From Porphyra umbilicalis (Eukaryota > Rhodophyta > Bangiophyceae > Bangiales > Bangiaceae): DNA of 64,000 bases. The DNA is taken from contig KV918802.1 in the NCBI GenBank assembly GCA_002049455.2, forward strand, positions 248,001 through 312,000, in the 5' to 3' direction. Shown here in pieces: positions 45,753 through 54,904 of the stretch. Below the pieces are notes generated by a model, which was not told the DNA's origin, did no database searches, and saw only the letters and a program-made list of their open reading frames with translations. The translations under genes and the position numbers were made by a program. How positions within the stretch are numbered: position 1 is the stretch's first letter; every line of letters begins with the position of its first letter.

Positions 45753-46145
45753 TGTGGTATTAATAACGGTAGTTTAATTACCAGTGTACTGAGACCGACC
45801 GTAGCCAAGCAATAAAGCGAGTTCTATCGCCGTCGCGGCGAGGAAGAAGACCTTTTGTTGAAGGGCATCCGATGGGGAGCCGGGTGGTGCCCACGACGGC
45901 GACCCCGGACCCACGGTGATTTAATACAACAACGGCACTGGTCGATCGACCATCCGATCAAGCGATCGTAATGAGTGCCGGCAGACAGATAAGACAGGCA
46001 AGCAAACAAGCAATAAAAAAATTAACAATGCGGAAGTAACCCCCCGAAGGGCGTGCCACAAGCCGAGTCACACACATCCGTGGATTCGGCCAGTCAAGAA
46101 GGCTACTCGTGGCTAATTGCCAATTGGTAGCAGAGATATGCTACA
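45753..46145 (-). repeat. Gypsy LTR (3' LTR in element orientation)
   Basis: It starts TGTGGTATTAATAA and ends GATATGCTACA on the plus strand. On its inner side lies TACCTCCAACGCGAGATTCG then AACC (46146-46169), whose complement looks like the T-arm and acceptor end of a tRNA (GGTTCGAATC). Confidence 0.9.
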
Positions 46146-46469
46146 TACCTCCAACGCGAGATTCGAACCGTCCCGGTGAGATCCGAGGATGGTGAAACCC
46201 GATTGGGCGATCGCGGCCTCTTACGGGCCCGCGCGGGCGCAGCCGCCCAGGCGGCGGGAGCCGGGGGGGGGGGGGCGCGTCGCCCAGTCCCGATTGGGGG
46301 GAGGTGTCGGTTCGCCGTCGTCGGTCGCGACCGTCCTGCCACACACGCGTGGGCGTGAATGGTGGGCAGCTGACGCTGCGGGTTCGACCGGCGCTTGCGC
46401 GTACGCGCGCCCTCGCAGGCAAGTCGGCGTCGGCGTCGGCGTGGTGGCCAGACGGCCGGTTGACAGGCG

Positions 46470-46800
46470 ACGAGCGTCGGGGTTAAGACCCGTTGGTGCG
46501 TGGGTGCGTCGTGCAACACGCGTTGGGGCAACCGTCGTCGGCGCCGAGTGGCGCCTCCTTCGTCGGGGGTTTGACTACCCCGACGACACGGCGAAAGCCA
46601 GGACGCGGGTCCGTGATGGTGCCGAGCGTGGGGGTGGGGTTCACACCTCAAGGCAGGTTAGCACCGAGGCGTGCGCGCGGGGCAGCACCAGCTGGGTGGT
46701 GGTCGTCGTGACGGCATGCGCCGCCCTCGTCGGGGTGTTCACTCCCCCGACGACACGGCTGAAGCCGGGGTGCGGGTCCGCGTTGTGTCGGCACGGGGCC
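46470..46800. repeat. Duplicated ~57-bp phrase with 8-bp-stem hairpins
   Basis: CGTCGGGG-spacer-CCCCGACGACACGGC followed by a GCGGGTCCG phrase occurs twice, at about 46560-46613 and 46728-46785. In both the inverted CGTCGGGG/CCCCGACG arms are kept while the loop differs. Confidence 0.55.
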
Positions 46801-46927
46801 ATCCCGTGTCTTCGTGCTCGCGCACAGGTCGCTGCCTAACGGCAAGGTTGAGTAGCGGTGCGCCGCCGCAAGGTGGCACACCGCGAGGTGGGGGGCCCGG
46901 TGAGTGTGGGTTTGCGCGGGGTGGGGG

Positions 46928-47220
46928 GGGGCGGCGAGCACGGCGGCAAGGGCGGCAAGCCCGGCGGCGACGGCGGCAAGGGCGGCAAGGGCGGCAAGCC
47001 CGGCGGCGACGGCGGCAAGGGCGGCAAGCGCTGCGGCAAGGGCGGCAAGCGCGGCCAGCCCGGCGGCGACGGCGGCAAGGGCAGCAAGCGCTGCGGCAAG
47101 GGCGGCAAGCGCGGCCAGCCCGGCGGGGGCGGCGGCAAGGGCGGCAAGCGCTGCGGCAAGGGCGGCAAGCGCGGCAAGCCCGGCGGCGACGGCGGCAAGG
47201 GCGGCAAGCCCGGCGGCGAC
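46928..47220 (+). repeat. 60-bp tandem repeat, about five units
   Basis: GGCGGCAAG-type 9-mers are arranged in a 60-bp higher unit, GGCGGCAAGCGCGGCCAGCC then CGGCGGCGACGGCGGCAAGG. One frame would read Gly-Lys-Gly-Gly with Cys. It lies just ahead of the antisense ORF. Confidence 0.85.
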
Positions 47221-47254
47221 AGCCAGGGTAAACACCCCCCGGACGGCCAACGCG

Positions 47255-48622
47255 ATGGCGGATTCCGCCGCGATGGCGGTGGACGTCGGCGTTTCCGGTG
47301 GCGGTGAGGCCATCGACGGGGCGCATGCCGCCGCGGGTGGCCATCCGGAAGTGGATTGCTCCGCGGACCCAGAGGTCTTGCGCCAGTTTCGGCCTCGCGG
47401 CTCGTACTACGTGCACGCCAACCCTGTGGAGGTGGTCGATGGGGTGCCGCGAGTCACCGACAACCGTCTGTACGAGATGTGCGTACGCAACCGCGCTCGT
47501 GCGCACACGCGCCGTGTTTACGCGCACTACGAGGCGTTGCCCGACTTCATCGACGTGATGGCGCATGCCGGGTTGCCGGACCACGCGGGCGACCGCGTGG
47601 CCGAGGTCCATGGGGACCCGTACTTTGGAAACCAGGGACCTCAGCGTCGTGTATACCAGGTGATGTCGTTTTGCAACGAGGTCGTGCGGTACCAACTGCC
47701 GTTGCACCCGTTCCACCGTTTGGTGTACGTCAATGCGCTTATGTTCCCTGTGAAGGGTACAGAGTCGATCGAGGCGGCGGCCAACTCGTTTTGCCGCTTG
47801 CTGCGCAATTGGCCAAAGGCCGTCTTCCTCAAGCGGGCTCTCGCCGAGGACCTGTCGGTCCCGTTCGGGCACGACTCCGGTCTGGAGCCGTACCTCGAGC
47901 AGCTCGCGCTAGTAAAGCACGAGGAGAACGACAACGTCGAGGATGACCGCAGTCCGCAGGTCACCGGGTTGCCGAACCCCTTTCGGCTGCCGATGTTCCC
48001 ATCCGACCACCGTCGGGCCGCTGACACGCGCTTCTTTCGCGGTCGCGAGTTGATGCCTACCGCGTGGGCGGCTGGATTTCTCCGTGCACCACGGGCGTTC
48101 GACTTGTACCGTTGGCTTCCGCCTATCCCGGACTGGGAGCCCCACACGGGGTTGTGGGTGGCGACCCCCGTGGTGGTGTCGTACATGGCGGATGCGTTGC
48201 GCAACGCCTACAGCTCCGTCTGGCAGGAGGTGTACTCCGAGTACTGCTGCAACTTAGTTGCTGCGTGGGTTCACACCCTGCAGGAGGACAAGCTCTTTGT
48301 CCACTTGGACACGAAGACGCTTCGTCATTTCGACGCGTTGGATACGTCCAAGTTGAAGGACGCGCCCGACGGCGAGGCCAAGTACGTCTTGTACGGCAAG
48401 ATGCGTCAAGCCGTGACGGCGTTTTCCTGGCAAGAGGTCCTCAAGGACGTCGTCTGGCGCGACCGCGACTCCGGGGAAGCCCGTCAGGTGCGGGTCACGG
48501 TCGACCCGACCAAGGAGTACGGCTTTTGCCTTCGCCACCCTTGTGTCGATTTCGACTGGGCGTTGGTCCCGAACGCGCCACTCCCGATGGCTCGAATTAC
48601 TTCGAACCATCCCAGGGTGTGA
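47255..48622 (+). CDS. Accessory ORF of the gypsy element, antisense to gag-pol
   Basis: An intact frame of 455 codons runs from an ATG just after the 60-bp repeat. It lies between the left LTR and the end of pol, on the strand opposite to gag-pol. Its composition is clearly protein-like, with many Tyr, Trp, His and Phe residues (RRVYQVMSFCNEVVRYQLPL, AWVHTLQEDKLFVHLDTKTL). I see no zinc knuckle, protease, envelope signal peptide or membrane anchor. I do not recognise it. Some large plant Ty3/gypsy elements have an antisense ORF in this position; whether this is related is unknown. Confidence 0.6.
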   Translation: MADSAAMAVDVGVSGGGEAIDGAHAAAGGHPEVDCSADPEVLRQFRPRGSYYVHANPVEVVDGVPRVTDNRLYEMCVRNRARAHTRRVYAHYEALPDFIDVMAHAGLPDHAGDRVAEVHGDPYFGNQGPQRRVYQVMSFCNEVVRYQLPLHPFHRLVYVNALMFPVKGTESIEAAANSFCRLLRNWPKAVFLKRALAEDLSVPFGHDSGLEPYLEQLALVKHEENDNVEDDRSPQVTGLPNPFRLPMFPSDHRRAADTRFFRGRELMPTAWAAGFLRAPRAFDLYRWLPPIPDWEPHTGLWVATPVVVSYMADALRNAYSSVWQEVYSEYCCNLVAAWVHTLQEDKLFVHLDTKTLRHFDALDTSKLKDAPDGEAKYVLYGKMRQAVTAFSWQEVLKDVVWRDRDSGEARQVRVTVDPTKEYGFCLRHPCVDFDWALVPNAPLPMARITSNHPRV

Positions 48623-48727
48623 CGTCGTGGTCGTCGGACCTGGGCTCACGCCGTTGGCGACGCCCGCGAGGGCCGCTACCGCCCGCGTTCACCGCGGCGC
48701 GATCGCTCGCCATCTCCGCCCCGGTCA

Positions 48728-49213
48728 GTGGATGCCACTTGGCCGACCCGCGCGTCGTCCACAGCGGCAGTTGCCTTGTTTGGGTCGGCGCGCGCGCGCG
48801 ATGTACGCGTTCGCGCGCCCCGCGGGGCAGCCTTGTCGGCGGTGGCTAGCGCCTGGGTCGAGCAGATCGCAGGCTTACGTACCGCTGTTGAGCGCGCGGA
48901 CGGACGGGGTGTGGAGTCGGCTTTGTCCATTATTGGACAGGCCGTGGCTCGCGCCGTTGACGGCGAGGCCAACTACGGGCGCATCGCCCAGCACCTCGAG
49001 GCTATCCAGCCAGAGGAGGAGGCCGCGCCGGCGCGCTTCAACGCGCAGAGCATCCTTGGTCGTCGAACCCACGAGGGCAGTGGCCCGTCGACGGGGGTTC
49101 CGCACTCGGCGCGCAACACGCGTGCGCGTAGTGTCTCGCAGGAGTCGGCGGCCAGTGTTGTCGCGAGCCGCGATTCCCGCCGGGACTCGCGTTGTCGTGA
49201 CGACGAGGAGTAG
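48728..49213 (+). CDS. Second plus-strand accessory ORF, possible continuation
   Basis: About 160 codons starting at a potential ATG 105 bp after the previous ORF. It has a predicted helical middle (AVASAWVEQIAGLRTAVERA, ALSIIGQAVARAVD) and a Ser/Arg/Asp-rich, SR-like tail. It could be a separate small protein or a downstream exon of the 47255 ORF. No family known. Confidence 0.4.
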   Translation: MDATWPTRASSTAAVALFGSARARDVRVRAPRGAALSAVASAWVEQIAGLRTAVERADGRGVESALSIIGQAVARAVDGEANYGRIAQHLEAIQPEEEAAPARFNAQSILGRRTHEGSGPSTGVPHSARNTRARSVSQESAASVVASRDSRRDSRCRDDEE

Positions 49214-49355
49214 CGAGGTTCACTGTTCAGTGACTTGCTCGGTTGACCCCGGTGGGGGGGTGGGGTTGACGATGTCGGGGTCTTACGCCTTTTTAGGGTG
49301 TCGATGTTTCTTCGTCTTGTTATTGTTTGTCGTTTGACATGTTTGTATCCACTTC

Positions 49356-49695
49356 TCAGTTTTTCTGTTTATCGTCATAGCGATGAAGGAAGTGGCAGGC
49401 CATCATGGCCCATGTTGTGGGATTTGTATCCTTTGAGTCTGCTGATAAAAGCACTTCGTACTCGAAACATGCACGTATGGCAGAAGCGTACCAACTGGTG
49501 TTGGTCCATTGTGGTATTACCACGGTTGCTTCTTCTGTGGTCGTTACCAAGCGTCGCAGGACGGAGTCCAAGTGTTGCACTGGAGGTACCATAAACCCGT
49601 CGGGGAGCACTGGTACACGGGGATCGCTCCCGATCAGTGTCGCTTGTGCGGATTTCGGCCACACATATGTGTACGGGCCGTAAACACGGTTCAGC
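49356..49695 (-). pseudogene. Distal part of gypsy pol, cut off by the copia insertion
   Basis: An open minus-strand stretch (YGPYTYVWPKSAQATLIGSD, then QWTNTSWYASAIRACFEYEV) lies directly left of the copia 5' LTR. The chromodomain-bearing part of the same gypsy element lies directly right of the copia 3' LTR. It is a C-terminal extension beyond the chromodomain, of unknown role. Confidence 0.6.
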
Positions 49696-50113
49696 TGTTG
49701 GACTGTGATGCTCGTCGCCGACTCCACTGGCGGTTCGCGGATGGATGATGGTCGGTGACCCTTATGGTACCCCACATGGTACATTTGCAAGACGTGGTCA
49801 AGTTGCACACATTTGTGTTGGGTCATCTTGGGGCGTTACTTTTGGCATGTTTTGGATTTGATCTTCGCTTTGCTCTAGTGGCTTTTGATTTGGTGAGTGA
49901 TTCGATTTGGTGCGAGGGCGTGGGCGTCGGTGTGGGCGCGAGAGGGGGGAGCACTTGGGCCGGTGGGGACTATTTGAGAGGTGCTCTCGGTTGGGAGAGG
50001 CGGGCGAACCTGAGGACAACCAACAAAGCACGATCGCACACACACACACAAGCTCAAGCCACTCAACCACTTCACCGTGGTCCCCCAACACCTATCCCCA
50101 CTGCGATTCAACA
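49696..50113 (+). repeat. Copia 5' LTR
   Basis: Nearly identical to 54487-54904. It ends directly at the primer binding site. Confidence 0.95.
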
Positions 50114-50131
50114 GGTTATGGGCCCAGAGCC
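50114..50131 (+). other. Copia primer binding site, initiator-tRNA-Met anticodon arm
   Basis: GGTTATGGGCCCAGAGCC is complementary to an initiator tRNA-Met anticodon-arm sequence (GGGCCCATAACC with the CAT anticodon), not to a tRNA 3' end. Drosophila copia primes in this way with a cleaved half-tRNA. Confidence 0.75.
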
Positions 50132-50274
50132 GGGGCTGTGACAAGAGCAAGGTGTGCCAGCTGGTGTCGCGGCGGTCGCGGCAAGTGCGAAGAAGACGAG
50201 GTCAAGGTGGTTCAAGGACGTGACGGTCAAGGCGCACGGCTCGGCAAGGTCGGGCGCTACGACAAGAAGACATC

Positions 50275-53200
50275 ATGGACGGAGGCGCTGCCGGCATGGG
50301 CGGCATCAAGATCGACAAGTTGACGGAGACGAACTTCCACGAGTGGCGTCAGCGCATTAAGATGGTCCTCGCGCTGCGCGACCTGGACGATATGCTTGAC
50401 GAAGACGGCAAGCCGACGGACGCGGATGCCCGCGAGTTGGCGGTGTGGAAGAGTCGAGACACGAAGGCGAGCGCCATCATCGGGCTCACCCTTGGATCTG
50501 AGCAGCTCGAGCACGTGGCGGGCTGCAAGACGACGGCGGAAATGTGGTCGACGCTGCAAGGTGTCTTCCAGCGCAAGAGTTTGATGAACAAGATGAAGGC
50601 GCGACGCGAGTTCTACACCGTCGAAATGACCGTCGGCGAGGGCATGCTGGGCTACATCAACCGCGTGCGCAACCTCGGCGAGAACCTTAAGGCCATGGGC
50701 GGCGAGGTGACGGAGATGGACGTTGCGATGAGCGTCCTGAACGGGCTGACGTCCAAGTACGAGAACCTGCTGGTGGCTCTCGACGCCAAGGGCAAGGACG
50801 AGCTCAGCCTCGACTTTGTCAAGAGCCGCTTGCTTCAGGAGGAGCGGCGGCAGGCGGACAAGTCACCGGCGACGAAGCGCATTGGCGACATGGCACTCGT
50901 CGGCGCCAACTATCGAGGTCAAGGCCGCCGTGGTGACCTCTCCAGGATCGAGTGCTACTACTGCCATACGTTTGGGCACATCTCTCGCGATTGCCCAGAG
51001 CTCAAGGCCAAGAAGCAGAGGCAGGACAAGGTGGCCGCGATTGCGGCTGACGATGGTAGCGACAGCGACGACGCCATCTGTCTGGTGGGCAATGCGGCTG
51101 ACACCGATGACATCTCCAAGTCGTGGCTTGTCGATACTGCGGCGTCTGCACACATGTGCTGGATGCGCGGGTGCTTCGACGACTACCAGACGACCACGGG
51201 ACGCAGCGTCACCATGGGTGACAAGGGGTCCGTAGCCACGGCGGGCGTCGGAACCGTCGTGCTCAATTTCATCGTTCACGGCAGGACGCGCAAGATCAAG
51301 TTGGAGAAGGTACTCCATGTTCCTACCATGGGCTTCAACCTCATGTCGGTCGGCATGATGGAGGAACGTGGTGCGGAAGTGTCATTCAAGGGCGGTAAGA
51401 CGATCATCAAGATTAGCGACAAGGTCGCTGCGTGCGGCACGCGGAAGAGTGGGCTCTACCACCTGGACATGGCCCCACTGTTGGATATTGCTGCGGTGGC
51501 CTCCCTTCAGCTTTGGCATGAGCGCCTTGGGCACGTCAACGTGGCTGGCGTTAAGCGGATGATCCAGAACAAGGACATCAATGGACTCAAGTGCTCTTCC
51601 ATGGCGGTCAAGGACGTCCGCGAGCCGTGCGTGTATGGGAAGGCAGCTATGACGCCTATGCCTAGTGCAGGAGGAGGTCGAGTCAGCAAGCGCCTGCAGC
51701 TCGTGCACTCGGACCTGGGCGGGCCAATGTCGGAGCCGTCGCGTGGCGGTGCGCTCTACTTTGGCACCTTCACTGACGACTTCTCCCGCTGGACAGACGT
51801 GGTATTCCTGCAGAAGAAGAGCGATCTGCTCTCGGAGCACAAGAAGTGGCTGTCGAAGGCCCAGCTGCATACGGGAACCAAGATCAAGATCCTACGTTCC
51901 GATAATGGCGGCGAGTATGTGTCGAATGCATTCAAGGCTCTTCACGATGAGAACGGCACGACGCACCAAACCACGGTGCCCGACACGCCACAGCAGAATG
52001 GGGTTGCTGAGCGGCTCAACCGAGTTCTCGTGGAGATGGCTCGCACCATGATGCGACACAAGGACGTCGATCAAGACCTTTGGGCGGATGCCATCAAGAC
52101 GGCGGTCTACATCAAGAGCCGCGTCACCAGCCGGGCGCTTCCCGTCGGCAAGACGCCTTTTGAGCTGTGGACCGGAAATAAGCCCGACGTAAGCCACATG
52201 CGGGTTTTTGGGTCGACATGCTGGGTGGTGCTGCACAAGAGTCACATCGACGGCAAGTTTGGCGACAAGGCAGCGAAGGGCGTCTTCTTAGGCTATCCAG
52301 ACGGTAGCAAGGCGTACAAGGTCATCCTCGACGACGGCAAGGTCGTCAAGGCACGAAGCGTCGTGTTCGCCGAGACGAACGTGAGCGAGGTTGCAGAAGT
52401 TGCAGAGGAGCTTCCCGCAGACGAAAACGTCGGAGTCGAGACGGGTTTGCGCTCTGAAAGCGACGGCGGAGACGTGGATGCTGACAATGACGACAAGGAT
52501 GACAAGCAAGACGATGGATCTGACAAGTCCGCGGACGACAATCAAGGTTGTGGCGGCTCTCAAGACACGCTGCGTCGGAGCGGCAGAGCGCGGCGACCCC
52601 CTGTCGAGTACTGGCGCCCGGTGAGCCTGGTTGCTCACGAGGCGCCCACGACGTACGTGCAAGCCGTTCAAGGGCAGGAAGCTGCTAAGTGGCAGATTGC
52701 CATGGACGAGGAGATGGAGGCCATCCGCAAGAACAAGACTTGGCGCTTGACGGATCGCCCGGCCAGTCGACGCGTGCTGAAGGGCAAGTGGGTTTACAAG
52801 GTCAAGAACGAGGTTGACAAGAACGGGAACAACACGACGCGTCACAAGGCGCGCCTGTGCTTCATGGGGAACCGGCAGATCAAGGGGCTCGACTTCAACG
52901 AGACGTTCGCGCCGGTGGCCAAGTTCACCACCATTCGATGCATCCTGGCAATGACGGCGGCGAACGGGTGGGAGCTACATCAGATGGACGTCAAGACGGC
53001 ATTCCTCAACGGCGACCTTGACGAGGAGGTCTACATGGAGCAGCCAGACGGCTATGTCGATCCGACGTATCCTGACAAAGTGTGTCGTCTCCTCCAAGCG
53101 CTGTATGGGCTGAAGCAAGCTCCCAAGATGTGGTACGCCAAGCTCGACGACTTCCTCAAGTCGCAGGGGTTTGACAACATTGACCCGGATGCATGCCTCT

Positions 53201-54450
53201 ACCTCCTCATGGATGACGGCGAAATCATCATCGTCCTGGTGTACGTCGACGATCTCCTGTTGGTGGCATCATGCCTGGCGGCAATCTACAAGATTAAGGA
53301 CGCTCTGCACAAGCGTTTTGAGATGAAGGACCTGGGCGAGGCGAAGGTCATCCTCGGGCTAGAGATTAGGCGTGACAAGGCGTTGGGCACCCTGAAGCTG
53401 TTGCAGGGCAAGTACGCGGCGCAAGTGCTGGAGAAGTTCGGGATGGCGGAGTGCAACCCGATCGGAACGCCGCTGGAGGTGGGCCTGCAGCTGGTCAAGG
53501 CCGACGAGAGCGACGACGCGCTGCCCTACCGCGAAGCCGTCGGCAGTCTGATGTACCTGATGGTCGGGACACGTCCTGACCTCGCCTTCGCTATCGGGAA
53601 GCTGAGTCGGTTTGTTTCGTGCTACGGCAAGGAGCATTGGGCGGCGATCAAGCGCGTTCTACGGTACGTCAAGGGTTCGATGGACAAGGGGCTGGTCTTC
53701 GACAAGAACTCTTCCTGTGTTCTACAAGGCTTTAGTGATGCCGACTGGGCGGGTGACCACGAGACGCGACGTTCTACGACGGGCTTCACCTTCATCTTTG
53801 GCGGAGCAGCCGTCAGCTGGGGTTCTAAGTTGCAGAAGACGGTGGCGCTGTCGACGATGGAAGCCGAGTACATGGCTCTATGTGAGGCCAGCAAGGAAGC
53901 TGTTTGGCTCAACAAGCTCGTGCAAAGCGTGGCAACTCAAGGGCTGCGGACAGCGATCTGGGGCGGGCCGATCAACATCAAGGTCGACAACAGCGGGTGC
54001 ATTGACTTCTCCGAGAACCCCGTCGAGCACAAGCGCACTAAGCACCAGGGGTTGTCAGAATATGGTTTTTTGGCCGTATCCGGGCCAGAATACGGATATT
54101 ATCCAGAATATGTCGCAGAATATTCGTCCATGATTGTCCATTGAAAAATAAAAGACCACCTACGGAATGCTCTGGACGTCACTATGTCAATATCCCGAGC
54201 TGCTCGGGCAAAATGACGTCGAATATAGTCGTTTTGTTTGCAATTACAGTAGCCCAGGATATCAGATATATATCCTGACAACCCCTGCTAAGCACATCGA
54301 CATTCGCTACCACTTTGTGCGCGAGGCCATCACGACGGACAAGGTGACACTGGAGCATTGTGCAACGGACGACATGGTGGCGGACCCGATGACGAAGGAG
54401 CTCGGCAAGACCAAGCACGACAAGCATGTCGAGGCCATGGGGCTTTGCTG
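50275..54450 (+). CDS. Copia gag-pol polyprotein, interrupted by a MITE
   Basis: One long frame starts at 50275. In order: a copia-type Gag (about 50302-50900); zinc knuckle CYYCHTFGHISRDC (about 50953-50994); aspartic protease SWLVDTAASAHMC (about 51121); integrase core with HSDLGGPM, DDFSRW, RSDNGGEY and PQQNGVAERLN (about 51700-52030); reverse transcriptase with KTAFLNGDLDEEVYMEQP and YVDDLLLVA (about 52735-53360); RNase H with SDADWAGD and STMEAEYMAL (about 53730-53900). This integrase-before-RT order is diagnostic of Ty1/copia. The MITE at 54046-54287 separates the last part of the frame (54296-54450). It drives reverse transcription and integration of the element in virus-like particles. 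Confidence 0.95.
54046..54287. mobile_element. 242-bp hAT MITE inside the copia element
   Basis: Perfect 13-bp inverted ends CAGGGGTTGTCAG/CTGACAACCCCTG, followed inside by AATAT/ATAT, and a perfect 8-bp duplication CTAAGCAC (54038-54045 and 54288-54295). The interior is AT-rich with ATATCC/GGATAT-type repeats and is non-coding. It is the youngest insertion in the nest. Confidence 0.95.
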
Positions 54451-54486
54451 AATACAAGAACCGCCGCGGGAACAAGCAAGGAGGAG

Positions 54487-54904
54487 TGTTGGACTGTGAT
54501 GCTCGTCGCCGACTCCACTGGCGGTTCGCGGATGGATGATGGTCGGTGACCCTTATGGTACCCCACATGGTACATTTGCAAGACGTGGTCAAGTTGCACA
54601 CATTTGTGTTGGGTCATCTTGGGGCGTTACTTTTGGCATGTTTTGGATTTGATCTTCGCTTTGCTCTAGTGGCTTTTGATTTGGTGAGTGATTCGATTTG
54701 GTGCGAGGGCGTGGGCGTCGGTGTGGGCGCGAGAGGGGGGAGCACTTGGGCCGGTGGGGACTATTTGAGAGGTGCTCTCGGTTGGGAGAGGCGGGCGAAC
54801 CTGAGGACAACCAACAAAGCACGATCGCACACACACACACAAGCTCAAGCCACTCAACCACTTCACCGTGGTCCCCCAACCCCTATCCCCACTGCGATTC
54901 AACA
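54487..54904 (+). repeat. Copia 3' LTR
   Basis: Partner of 49696-50113. Its right edge abuts gypsy pol sequence. Confidence 0.95.

Larger units (their letters stand above)
49696..54904 (+). mobile_element. Ty1/copia LTR retrotransposon, recent
   Basis: Two 418-bp LTRs (49696-50113 and 54487-54904) begin TGTTGGACTG and end GATTCAACA. They seem to differ at one base by eye. The flanks share CAGC (49692-49695 and 54905-54908), consistent with a short target duplication. A half-tRNA-type primer binding site follows the 5' LTR, and a purine-rich tract (GGGAACAAGCAAGGAGGAG) precedes the 3' LTR. The element looks whole apart from a 242-bp MITE inserted in the RNase H end. It sits inside the gypsy element. 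Confidence 0.95.

Noticed and set aside
19727-46145. LTRs at 19.7 and 45.8 kb as the two ends of one element
   Set aside because: Their flanking 5-mers do not match, the 45.8-kb LTR pairs perfectly with the 60.9-kb LTR by duplication and identity, and the 19.7-kb copy is more diverged.
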